A DNA stretch of 64,000 bases from Procambarus clarkii. Lineage: Eukaryota; Arthropoda; Malacostraca; Decapoda; Cambaridae. Shown here piece by piece: positions 33,383 through 42,786 of the stretch. Position numbers and translations under genes: made by a program. The notes beneath the pieces were generated by a model. It was not told the DNA's origin, did not search any database, and saw only the letters and a program-made list of their open reading frames with translations. The stretch covers positions 30,004,324-30,068,323 of the forward strand of contig NC_091195.1 of assembly GCF_040958095.1 (NCBI RefSeq). The letters are read 5' to 3'. Every line of letters starts with the position of its first letter. The first letter of the stretch is position 1.

Positions 33383-33545
33383 GTAGCAGTCCCCGTGGCA
33401 TAGTGGTAAAACACTTACCTAGTGCTTCGCGAGCGCTTTGGCCTGGGTTTGTATCCTGGATGGGGAGGATTGACTGGGTGTCAATCCTTAACTGTAGCCT
33501 CTGTTCTCCCAGCAATGAATGGGTACCTGGTTGTTAAATACAGTA
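33383..33545 (+). mobile_element. tRNA-derived SINE, plus
   Basis: Same family as 33078-33270 but opposite orientation: CCCCGTGGCATAGTGGTAA (A-box region), GGGTTTGTATCCTGG (decayed B box), CTTAACTGTAGCCTCTGTTC and CAGCAATGAATGGGTACCTGG. Confidence 0.85.
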
Positions 33546-34036
33546 CTGTCAAATTCAAATTAAAAAATTCAAATGTTTATTCTGGTAAAGTACTGTACAT
33601 ACATACAAGAGGTTATACAAAAATTGATAGATTTATAGATAGAGCTAGTACATACAATGCCTAAAGCCACTATTACGCAAAGTGTTTCGGGCAGGAAAAA
33701 CATTAAAGACTAAAACTTAATTCTAATGGAGATTAAAGTATAAAATGTGTTGAGGACAAATAAAAATAAAAAAGGGGGGAACATGGCAGAAAAAACAGCA
33801 CAAATACAATTAGGTCGACAAACAGCGTTGTTTAAAAAAATAACAGACATGGGTTGACAAGATAGAGGTAAGGTAGGTTACAGGGAATTTATTAGGTAGT
33901 GCTTAGTTTTTATCTTAAACTAATTGAGAGAGGGACAGTCTTTAACATGATTGGGAAGGTCATTCCACATTCTGGGTCCTTTGATTTGTAGAGCATTTCT
34001 AGTTTGATTAAGTCGTATTCTTGGAATATCAATTTG
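33546..34036 (-). mobile_element. A-prime LINE 3' end
   Basis: The left tail (CAAATTCAAATTAAAAAATT) is followed by the 3'UTR with hairpin (ACGC-AAA-GTGT-type at about 33674-33684) and the C-terminal reading on the minus strand ([30 protein letters not shown]). 5' truncated near 34036. Confidence 0.8.
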
Positions 34037-34171
34037 TAAAACTAAAAAAATTACAGCCAAACTGTAATTTGGCAGGTCATATTCTGGAGAAAAAATTAGG
34101 ATTAAGGACCTTCCAAAAATGCTATGCATGCAAGTGGCTTTACATGTATATTATGTAAAGTTAATAGGGTC
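34037..34171 (+). mobile_element. Short plus-oriented LINE 3' terminus
   Basis: Contains 'attaaggacc' and the shared hairpin in its ATGC-TAT-GCAT form (34119-34129), then 'caagtggctttacatg', as at other LINE 3' ends. It is only about 100 bp long. Confidence 0.6.
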
Positions 34172-34440
34172 CTTGTAGTACAGTCAGGTGCGTTCTCAAC
34201 GCACAATCGAGAATTCCGGGTTCGAATCCCAGGCAGGACAGAAATGGTTGGCCACATTGTTTTTCACCTAATGCTCTATTCACCTAGTAGTAAGTTGGTA
34301 CTCAGGAGTTAGTCAGCTTGTTGTGAGGTTGCATCCTGGACAGGATCAGTAATTCCACCTGGGGAAAAGAGGGGGATTCGATATAAGCCTGTGTATGAAT
34401 ACACTCTGGCTTCCTGTCCCCCTGACACAATGAATTATTA
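34172..34440 (+). mobile_element. tRNA-derived SINE (GTCCTTGTAGTACAG family)
   Basis: A tRNA-like head, GTCCTTGTAGTACAGTCAGG ... CCGGGTTCGAATCCCAGG-CAGGAC (34172-34240), has an A-box region, a perfect B box (GGTTCGAATCC) and a closing acceptor stem (GTCCT/AGGAC). The non-tRNA body ends near 'cccctgacacaatgaattattatt'. It is a different family from the other SINEs here. Confidence 0.8.
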
Positions 34441-34742
34441 TTATATAAATACAGTACAAATAAAAAATAAAAGTATCAGGAACAGTTGAGGGCCAAAGGC
34501 AAACTGCAATCAAGACGGGGCAGATCTCATCAAAACCTTTAAAATACTGAACAATTTGGGGGATGTTAATCCAGACAATGTCTTCAAAAGATCAGATGTA
34601 ACACAAATGAGGAGCTATGGTTTCAAGCTCAACAAGCCATAATGCAGGACTGAGAACAGGAGATGCTTTTTCACCCACAGAGTTAACCCAGAGAACCGCC
34701 GAAGCCGTAGATGCCAAAACTTTTTTTGAACTTTAAAGTACT
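34441..34742 (+). mobile_element. CR1-like LINE C-terminus, split by an LTR
   Basis: The plus strand encodes a typical CR1 C-terminal block: DLIKTFKILNNLGDVNPDNV, MRSYGFKLNK, RRCFFTHRV. The sequence continues at 37577-37690 after an LTR bounded by GTACT duplications. Stops are present. Confidence 0.75.
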
Positions 34743-37571
34743 TGTTACGGCCCTGCTGGGGCGTAACCGGGTTCTTTTCTGGTGTTATTAGAATTTGGGA
34801 ATCCGGCCCCAAGCTAGTAGAGGCTTTCAAGGGATGTGTTCCGTAACGCAAGGTAAATTAAAGGGGGAGGGATACAAATGCTCTGATTTATATATATATT
34901 CTCACCACCACCATATAAATAAATATATAACAATCACACAGGGTTTATAACTACACAAAAATATACAGAGTTGTCTTTCTCTGAAGACACAGAATGCTCC
35001 ACGGTGCGCACTTTGAGTAGCCCTGGTTCCTTCCTCCGTGGCCCACAATGAATCCTCTTGGCTTCTCTCGGCGAATCTACCCTGGCCACAGGCCAGCCAA
35101 ATCACAGTCCCACTGGGTGCTACGTCATGGAGGCCTTCAACCACAATCCAGCCTGTAGCTGGCAGGTTCCAATCAGCTCCGCTGTGTAGGCCACTCCACG
35201 ACCGATACTAGGGTTGCGAGCCCTAGGCAGGAGCCTCGTGTGATTCCGCTGATCACTCTCCTCTCTCAGCACCACAGTGGCTAGTCTCTTCCACCAGCCA
35301 GCCCCGGATACAATGATTCCTGATACTGCCACGTCACAGGCAGACTAACACTCTCAACAGTGTTCGTCCGGGGGTGACTCACAGCTTCTTCAGAGCAAAC
35401 TCGTGGAGAGACCTTGGCTGCCTTGGGTAGACTGATCCATCGTCAAATACAGCAGTCCCAGTTCGACTCTGTAATCAGACACGTCATTAGTACTGGGGCT
35501 AGGGAACCTCACTTACAGGCTTAGACACAAACGTTCACCTATCCACTCCATAGATAATAATAATAATAATAATAATAATACTGTAATAATATAATAATAA
35601 TTTTTATTTAGGTAAAGGTACATACATAAAGAGATTTTACAAAGTTTGTTGGCTTTATAGATAGAGCTAGTACATACAATGCCTAAAGCCACTATTACGC
35701 AAAGCGTTTCGGGCAGGAAAAAACACTAATGACTAAAGCTTAAAATTAATGGGTAAAAAGAATAAAATGTGTTGAGTACAAATAAAAATAGAGGTAAAAG
35801 AGGGGGGAACATTGTTGAAAAAGCAGCACAAATACAATTACAAATTATTACAGAAAATTACATTCAAGCAGCGTTGATTTGAAAAACAAAAAACAAAAAC
35901 AAAAAACATACATGGGTTGACAACAGAGGGGTAAGGTAGGTTACAGGGAATTTATTAGGTATAGCTTCGTTTTTAACTTAAACTGGTTGAGAGAGGTACA
36001 GTCTTTAACATGGTTGGGAAGGTCATTCCACATTCTGGGCCCCTTGATTTGTAGAGCATTTCTGGTTTGATTAAGTCGTACTCTAGGAATATCAAAACTG
36101 TATTTATTTCTGGTGTGGTGCTCATGGGTTCTGTTACAACCTTCTATGAAGCTTTTGAGATCAGGATTGGCATTATAGTTTAGCGTTTTATATATGTATA
36201 ATACACATCAGAGAATGTGCAGTGACTTAATGTCTAACATATTCAGAGATTTGAGTAGGGGTACCGAGTGATGTCTGGGGCCAGAATTGGATATTGTCCT
36301 AATAGCAGCATTGTGTTGAGTAATTAGAGGACGTAAGTGATTTTGGGTAGTAGAGCCCCAAGCACAAATACCATAGTTGAGATATGGATAGATAAGGGAG
36401 TAATAGAGAGTCACCAGGGCAGGGCGTGGTACATAATATCTGATCTTAGAAAGAATGCCCACAGTTTTTGAAACTTTTTTTGATATGTTTAGAATGTGTC
36501 CCTGGAAATTCAGCTTGTGGTCAATGAGAATGCCAAGGAATTTGCCATCTAATTTGTTACAAATTTGGGTATTGTTTATTTTGAGATTTATTTGATTAGA
36601 GGATTTATTGCCAAACAGAATATAGAAAGTTTTGTCAATGTTAAGGGTGAGTTTGTTGGCAGTTAGCCACAGATGGACTTTATTTAGCTCAGTATTTACT
36701 GTGGCATTTAGAGCAAGGGGATCAGGACTGGAGTAAATGAAGGTTGTGTCGTCAGCAAATAGAATTGGTTTGAGGTGTTGGGAGGCATTTGGAAGGTCAT
36801 TAATGTAGATGAGAAAGAGGAGAGGGCCAAGTATGCTGCCCTGGGGAACACCAATGTTGATGGGTAGGGTGGGAGAAATTGTATTATTCACAGAAACACA
36901 TTGGAGCCTGTCAGTAAGGTAGGATTTAAGGTATTGTAGGGAGTGTCCTCTGACACCATAATGATGTAATTTAAGAAGAAGGTTTTGGTGGTTGACAGTA
37001 TCGAAAGCTTTACGCAGGTCCACAAATAACCCAACAGGGAACTCATTTTTATCAAGAGCTGTATGAATCGAGTTAAGCATACTAATAAGTGCATCGTTAG
37101 TGCTTTTTTTGGGCCTGAAGCCATATTGGCAAGGGCTAAGTATATTGAGTTTGGCTAGATATGAGTAAAGCTGCTTATAGATTAGTTTTTCAAAAATTTT
37201 TGACAAGTTTGGCAGGATTGATATAGGTCTGTAGTTGTTAACATCTGTGAGATCACCACATTTGTGGACAGGCGTTACTCTCGCTTTTTTTAGAATATCT
37301 GGAAAGGTTTGGAGTTCAAGTGACTTGTTGAAGAGCAAAGCAATAGCAGGGGCTAAAGATCTGAGATGGCGTGCTGTCTAAGCACCACCTCACCAGAGGT
37401 CAGCAGCGGCTATGTTATGAGCTGATTAAGACGGGAACCCAGCCCCTGTGACCGGTATATCCCGTCCTCACTAGATGGGGTCGTCCATTTGGAGGGGGTT
37501 CCGGGAGCTGACTCACAGATGGCGTTGTCTTCACTGCTCCGTGCTACGACGCTGGACTCGGGTCCGTAACA
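34743..37571. mobile_element. Solo LTR with a 5-bp target duplication, hosting an A-prime LINE
   Basis: It starts TGTTACGG and ends CCGTAACA (TG...CA with 8-bp inverted tips), flanked by GTACT at 34738-34742 and 37572-37576. Five-base duplications and TG/CA ends are those of LTR retrotransposons. Without the nested LINE (35590-37365) it is about 1.05 kb. No gag-pol lies between, so it is best read as a solo LTR. The superfamily is undetermined, and the orientation is not certain. Confidence 0.65.
35590..37365 (-). mobile_element. A-prime LINE, best-preserved RT copy
   Basis: The 3' end is on the left, next to an ATA/ATT microsatellite (35553-35600). The 3'UTR hairpin lies near 35697-35707. 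The minus-strand RT frame 36208-37338 is unbroken: [101 protein letters not shown]. It stops at a TGA in the LHILS block (36208-36210) that is shared with the copy at 24387. The 5' end is truncated near 37365. Confidence 0.9.
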
Positions 37572-37576
37572 GTACT

Positions 37577-37690
37577 GTACAGCTGGAAAAGATCATAAAT
37601 TTTTTTCAAGATAAATCACCTTTGACAAACCACCAGCTTCCTGTCCTCATTGAGGCCACTAGTGTTAGTTCCTCTCAGGTAAACACAAGT
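37577..37690 (+). mobile_element. Remainder of the CR1-like LINE split by the LTR
   Basis: Continues the 3' part of the LINE at 34441-34742. Joined across the single GTACT, the sequence reads on without a gap. It ends with 'ctcaggtaaacacaagtaaacacag'-type tail repeats. Confidence 0.6.
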
Positions 37691-37699
37691 AAACACAGG

Positions 37700-38567
37700 T
37701 AGTCATTCACTGCTTGAAGAAAACCCAGACATAATAGCACTCACAGAAACAAAGCTAACGAAAACCATAACAAATGCAGTGTTTCCACAGGACTATTGTG
37801 TTGTGAGGAAAGAGAGAGAAGGAAGAGGAGGTGGTGGTGTTACTCTGCTGGTAAGAAAAGGCTGGGATTTTGAGGAAATGGTTATTTAAGGCTGTGAAGG
37901 TTTCAGTGACTATATAACAGGTACAATAGCAACTGAAAGACAAAAAATTGTAGTAGCAGTCATATATAACCTGCCACCAAATGACAGAAGACCCAGATAG
38001 GAATATGATAGAAACAACATGGCCACCATTAGCATAATAGAGAGAACAGCGTCTCTCGCTAGTAGGAATGGATCTGGACTACTAATCATGAGGGATTTCA
38101 ACCACGGGAAGATTGATTGGGAGAACAGAGACCCGCATGGAGGACCAGATACATGGAGAGCTAAGCTGCTGGATGTGGCAACAAGAAACTTTCTTAGCCA
38201 GCATATCAAGGGACCGACAAGAATGAGAGGGGAGCATGAACCAGCTATGCTTGATCTGATATTAAACCTTAATGAGTGGGATATAAGGGAGGTTAAGATG
38301 GAAGCACCCTTAGGAATGAGTGATCACAGTGTATTGATCTTTGAGTACTTGGTAGAGCTAGGACTTATCTCCCCCCAAAAAGAACTAGAAAACAAAAGAC
38401 TGACATACCGAAAGGGGAATTATGAGGGGATGAGAAGTTTCCTAAGGGATATACCATGGGACACAGACCTCAGAGCTAAGTTGGTACAAGACATGATGGA
38501 CTATGTCACCCAAAAGTGTCAGGAGGCAGTAAACAGGTTTATCCCAGCCCAAAGGGAAAAATCATAG
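37700..38567 (+). pseudogene. Endonuclease domain of the CR1-like LINE
   Basis: APE-type endonuclease motifs: PDIIALTETKL (catalytic Glu), GRGGGGVTLLVRKG, VVAVIYNLPPND, then SGLLIMRDFNHGKIDW, MLDLILNLN and MSDHSVLIFE (SDH box). The usual GDFN is RDFN and two stops (TAA near 37888, TAG near 37998) interrupt the frame, so the enzyme is dead. The open part from about 38019 covers the last two thirds. Confidence 0.8.
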
Positions 38568-38709
38568 AAGCAAAAGAAGAATCCATGATTTAACAGGGCA
38601 TGTATGGAAGCAAAGGTACTGAACAAAAGGGGCATGGAGGAACTTCCGAAATAACAGAACACCAGAAAGCAGAGAGAGATACCAGAGAACCAGGAATGAG
38701 CATGTCAGG

Positions 38710-39672
38710 GTGAGAAGGGAAGCAGAGAAAAATTATGAAAATGATATAGCAAGCAAAGCCAAGACCGATCCAAAGCTACTCTACAGTCACATCAGGAGGA
38801 AAACAACAGTAAAAGAACAGGTAATGAAACTTAGAACAGGCGAGGACAGGTATACAGAGAATGACAAAGAGGTGTGTGAGGAACTCAACAAAAGGTTCCA
38901 GGAAGTCTTCACAATAGAACATGGTGAGGTCACTGCGCTAGGAGAGGGGGCAGTAAACCAGGCGGCCTTGGAAGGGTTCGAAACTACGAGAGATGAGGTC
39001 AAGAGACACCTGTTGGATCTGGATGTGAGAAAGGCTGTTGGCCCAGACGGGATATCACCATGGGTATTGAAAGAGTGTGCAGAGGCACTCTGCTTGCCAC
39101 TCTCCATAGTGTATAGTAGGTCACTGGAGACGGGAGACCTACCAGAAATATGGAAGGCGACTAAAGTGGTCCCAATATACAAAATGGGTGGCAGACAAGA
39201 GGCACTGAACTACAGGCCAGTGTCCTTAACTTGTATACCATGCAAAGTGATGGAGAAGATCTTGAGAAAAAATCTAGTAACACATCTGGAGAGAAGGGAC
39301 TTCGTGACAAATCACCAACATGGGTTCAGGGAGGGTAAATCTTGCCTTACTGGCTTAATAGAATTCTACGATCAGGTGACAAAGATTAAGCAAGAAAGAG
39401 AAGGCTGGGCAGACTGCATTTTTTTGGACTGTAGGAAAGCCTTTGATACAGTCCCCCATAAGAGGCTGGTACATAAGCTGGAGAGACAGGCAGGAGTAAC
39501 TGGTAAAGTGCTCCAGTGGATAAGGGAATACCTAAGCAATAGGAACCAAAGAGTTACAGTGAGGGGTGAGACCTCAGATTGGCGTGAAGTCACCAGTGGA
39601 ATCCCACAGGGCTCTGTACTCGGTCCTATCCTATTTCTGATATACGTGAACGATCTCTCGGAGGGTTATCTT
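38710..39672 (+). pseudogene. CR1-like reverse transcriptase, N-terminal and palm part
   Basis: An open frame with [78 protein letters not shown] (first Asp), and [20 protein letters not shown]. It is cut just before the FADD box by a SINE at 39676; the FADD box resumes at 39942 as SMFADDAKIMRRI. Confidence 0.88.
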
Positions 39673-39675
39673 CAG

Positions 39676-39916
39676 GTTATCTTGAGATGATTTCGGGGCT
39701 TTAGTGTCCCCGTGGCCCGATCCTCGACCAGGCCTCCACCCCCAGGAAGCAGCCCGTGACAGCTGACTAACACCCAGGTACCTATTTTACTGCTAGGTAA
39801 CAGGGGCATAGGGTGAAAGAAACTCTGCCCATTGTTTCTCGCCGGCGCCTGGGATCGAACCCAGGACCACAGGATCACAAGTCCAGCGTGCTGTCCGCTC
39901 GGCCAACCGGCTCCCT
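39676..39916 (-). mobile_element. tRNA-derived SINE inside the RT gene
   Basis: The same family as 30782-31024, with the same head (A box TTGGCCGAGCGG, B box GGGTTCGATCCC on the minus strand) and body. The insertion splits the CR1-like RT between YVNDLSEG and the FADD box. Confidence 0.88.
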
Positions 39917-39941
39917 ATAGAGTATAGACTCATTCCTCTCA

Positions 39942-40652
39942 ATGTTTGCTGACGATGCCAAAATTATGAGAAGGATTAAGACAGAGAAGGACTGCTTGAG
40001 GCGTCAAGAAGACCTAGACAAACTAAAGGAATGGTCAAACAAATGGTTGTTAGAGTTTAACCCAAGCAAATGTAATGTAATGAAGATAGGTGTAGGGAGC
40101 AGGAGGCCAGTTACAAGGTATCATTTGGGAGATGAAATTCTACACGAGTCAGAGAGAGAGAAGGACCTGGGGGTTAATATCACGCCAGACCTGTCCCCTA
40201 CAGCCCATATCAAGAGGATAACATCAGCAGCATATGCCAGGTTGGCTAACATAAGAACTGCATTTAGACACTTGTGCAAGGAATCATTCAGAACTTTGTA
40301 TACCTCCTATGTCAGACCAATCCTGGAGTATGCAGCCCCAGCATGGAGTCCATATCTAGTCAAGCATAAGACCAAACTGGAAAAAGTTCAAAGGTTTGCC
40401 ATCAGACTAGTACCCGGGCTGAGAGGTATGAGCTACGAGGAGAGACTACGAGAATTAAACTTCACGTTGCTAGAAGACATAAGAGTTAGGGGGGATATGA
40501 TCACCACGTACAAGATTCTCAGAGGAATTGACAGGGTAGATAAAGACGGGCTATTTAACACAAGGGGCACACGCAGTAGGAGACACAGGTGGAAACTGAG
40601 TGCCCAAATGAGCCTACCAGAAGCCACAAAGATATTAGAAAGATTTTTTTAG
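39942..40652 (+). pseudogene. CR1-like reverse transcriptase, catalytic box to C-terminus
   Basis: Begins MFADDAKIMRRIKTEKDCLR (catalytic FADD), then LLEFNPSKCNVMKIG, EKDLGVNITPDLSP, LEYAAPAWSPYL, LEKVQRFAIRLVPGL and YEERLRELNFTLLEDIRVRG, a typical CR1 C-terminal domain. A frameshift near 40645 (run of T) precedes the final WNALGSDVVEADSIHSFK block. Confidence 0.88.
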
Positions 40653-40852
40653 TGTCAGAGTAGTTGACAAATGGAATGCATTAGGAAGTGATGTGGTGGA
40701 GGCCGACTCCATACACAGTTTCAAGTGTAGATATGATAGAGCCCAATAGGCTCAAGAACCTGTACACCAGTTGATTGACAGTTGAGAGGCGGAACCAAAG
40801 AGCCAGAGCTCAACCCCCACAAGCACAAATAGATGAGTACAAATAGGTGAGT

Positions 40853-40977
40853 ACTGCTGGGTGAACAGAGACATACAGTTAAGGATTGGCGCCCAATCAA
40901 TCCACCCCGGCTAGGATACGTACCCAGGCCAAATCACTCGCCAAGGAAGTGTCTTATCACTGCTGTGCCACAGTGAC
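40853..40977 (-). mobile_element. tRNA-derived SINE, short copy
   Basis: Minus reading: ACTGTGGCACAGCAGTGATA, GGTACGTATCCTAGCCGGGG, CCAATCCTTAACTGTATG. Same family as 3158 and 33078. It lies against the 3' end of the CR1-like LINE and is followed by a type A tail scrap (40979-41035). Confidence 0.75.
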
Positions 40978-41035
40978 ATTCATTTATTTATTTATATACT
41001 GTATATACAAGAAGGTACATTGTACAAGGTACAGC

Positions 41036-42237
41036 CTAGTGATACAAAAATAAAGGAAAATTTCAACCTTCATTTTCTTTAGTCCTAACCCTCTTACTGT
41101 GAATGATACAGTGAATACTGAACTAAATAAAGTTCATCTTTGGCTTACTGTTAACAAACTCACCCATAACACTGACAAAACTTCTATATTTTGTTTGGCA
41201 AAAAATCCTCGGATCCTATTAATCCAAGAATAAACAATATCAAAATTAGTAACAAAGTAGATGATAAATTCCTTGGTGTTCTCATTGATAACAAGCTAAA
41301 TTACCAGGGCCACATTCAACATATAGCCAAAAAAGTTTTTAAAACAGTTGGCATTCTTTCTAAGATCGGATATTATGTACCTCCCATGCCCTGGTAATGC
41401 TCTATTACTTTCTCATCTATCCTTAGCTCAATTATGGTACAGTGTATTTGTGCTTGGGGGTTCTACTTCCCCGAAGCTCGGATCGGATATTATGTACCTT
41501 CCCTGCCCTGGTAATGCTCTATTACTTTCTCATCTATCCTTAGCTCAATTATGGTACAGTGTATTTGTGCTTGGGGGTTCTACTTTCCCCAAGCTCGGAT
41601 CGGATATTATGTACCTTCCCTGCCCTGGTAATTCTCTATTACTTTCTCATCTATCCTTAGCTCAATTATGGTACAGTGTATTTGTGCTTGGGGGTTCTAC
41701 TTCCCCCAAGCTCGGATCAGATATTATGTACCTCCCCTGCCCTGGTAATGCTCTATTACTTTCTCATCTATCCTTAGCTCAATTATGGTACAGTATATTT
41801 GTGCTTGGGGGTTCTACTACCCAAAATCATCTATGTCCTCTAATTACCCAACACAAATCTGCTACTGGAATAAAAACAAACTCTGGCCCCACACAGCACT
41901 CAGCCCCCTTACTAAAATGTTTGGATATGTTAGATATTAAGTCACTGCACATTCTCTCAAGTGTACTCTATATATATATATATATAACTCTGAGCTATAA
42001 TGCCAACCCTGGCCTTAAATGCTCCTAGAATGTTGTAACAGAACCTAATCACGTCAAAGGCTGTACTTCTCTCAGCCAGTTTAATAATGGAAAAACTAAG
42101 TACTACCTAATAAACTCTATGTAACCTACCTTACCTCCTAAATGTCAACCCATGTCTTGCTGCTTTCAAACATTACTGATTACTGACCAACTTGTTTAAC
42201 AGCTGATATCTGCCATGTATAATCTTAAAGAAAATTC
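41036..42237 (+). mobile_element. A-prime LINE, 5' part of a copy split by the I-group LINE
   Basis: The plus strand reads decayed RT (VHLWLTVNKL zone near 41130, NNIKISNKVDDKFLGVLIDN near 41235, NYQGHIQHIAKKVFKTVGIL). It contains a four-fold 117-bp internal duplication (41364-41831) and continues with C-terminus and 3'UTR to 42250. The remainder, with 3' end, is at 48567-48799. Confidence 0.8.
41364..41831 (+). repeat. Four 117-bp tandem copies inside the LINE RT
   Basis: Units start at 41364, 41481, 41598 and 41715, each opening GATCGGATATTATGTACCT. A unit spans the 'IRYYVP...LNYGICAWGST' part of RT. Because 117 is divisible by three, an open (but shifted) frame runs through all copies, with a repeating SDIMYLPCPGNALLLSHLSL peptide that is not a protein of the family. 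Confidence 0.95.
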
Positions 42238-42250
42238 TAATCTTCTGTTT
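42238..42250. repeat. Target-site duplication, left (TAATCTTCTGTTT)
   Basis: A perfect 13-bp match with 48554-48566. It bounds the I-group LINE on its 5' side. Confidence 0.93.
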
Positions 42251-42786
42251 CCCCCTCCCCGCTCAGCTCGTTGTCGCCGTCTGGGGGCTTAGTGGGCGGC
42301 TGCCGGAGTGTGATGCTCCTTGGGACAGTCCTCTGTCCTTTTCTAGCCTTGTGCTCCTGCTGCCGTCCTCTCCAATTCTGCTGGGCATCTTTTCCTTTTC
42401 CTTCTGTTTCGTTTTTCTCCCCCCTCTTCTCCTATCTGCTTGCCGTTTCCTGCCGACCTTTTGCTCGTTCTGGTTCTTCCCTTGGACTTCTTCTACTTTG
42501 ACGCCCGGGTGCTTGAGGAGGCATACTCTTGCACCTGTAGAACTGCAGTACCCGACGTCGAGAGCGAGGGGAACCTTTTATTGTCAATCCCCACTTCGTC
42601 ACTGAACCCGATCTCGACGGACTGTCGGTTTCTTAAGGTGGCGTTTGTGGGGCGTATACTCACGACGCACCCCTAGGAGGCCCCGACAAGATCGGCGATA
42701 GCTTCTTGTTGGGTGTCCTGCCTCTAATTGTGGCTCCATGGTGGGTGTGGGGGCACATTCGTGAGTGAATTCGTAATTTCGTCAAG

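Larger units (their letters stand above)
37691..40850 (+). mobile_element. Nearly full-length CR1-like LINE
   Basis: The plus strand carries the endonuclease (about 37700-38570), linker, RT (38710-39670), a SINE insertion (39676-39916), RT C-terminus (39942-40652) and 3'UTR ending in 'aaataggtgagtac' repeats (to about 40850). An in-frame stop in the endonuclease near 37888 and another near 37998 disable it; RT is open apart from the SINE. Confidence 0.88.

Noticed and set aside
33165..34245. Candidate tRNA genes with good B boxes (33.2 kb, 34.2 kb, 30.9 kb, 39.9 kb)
   Set aside because: Each is followed by the same non-tRNA body in several copies and none forms a complete cloverleaf; they are SINE heads.
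41348..42028. 226-codon frame with repeating LPCPGNALLLSHLSL
   Set aside because: Out of frame with the LINE RT and created by the 117-bp tandem copies.
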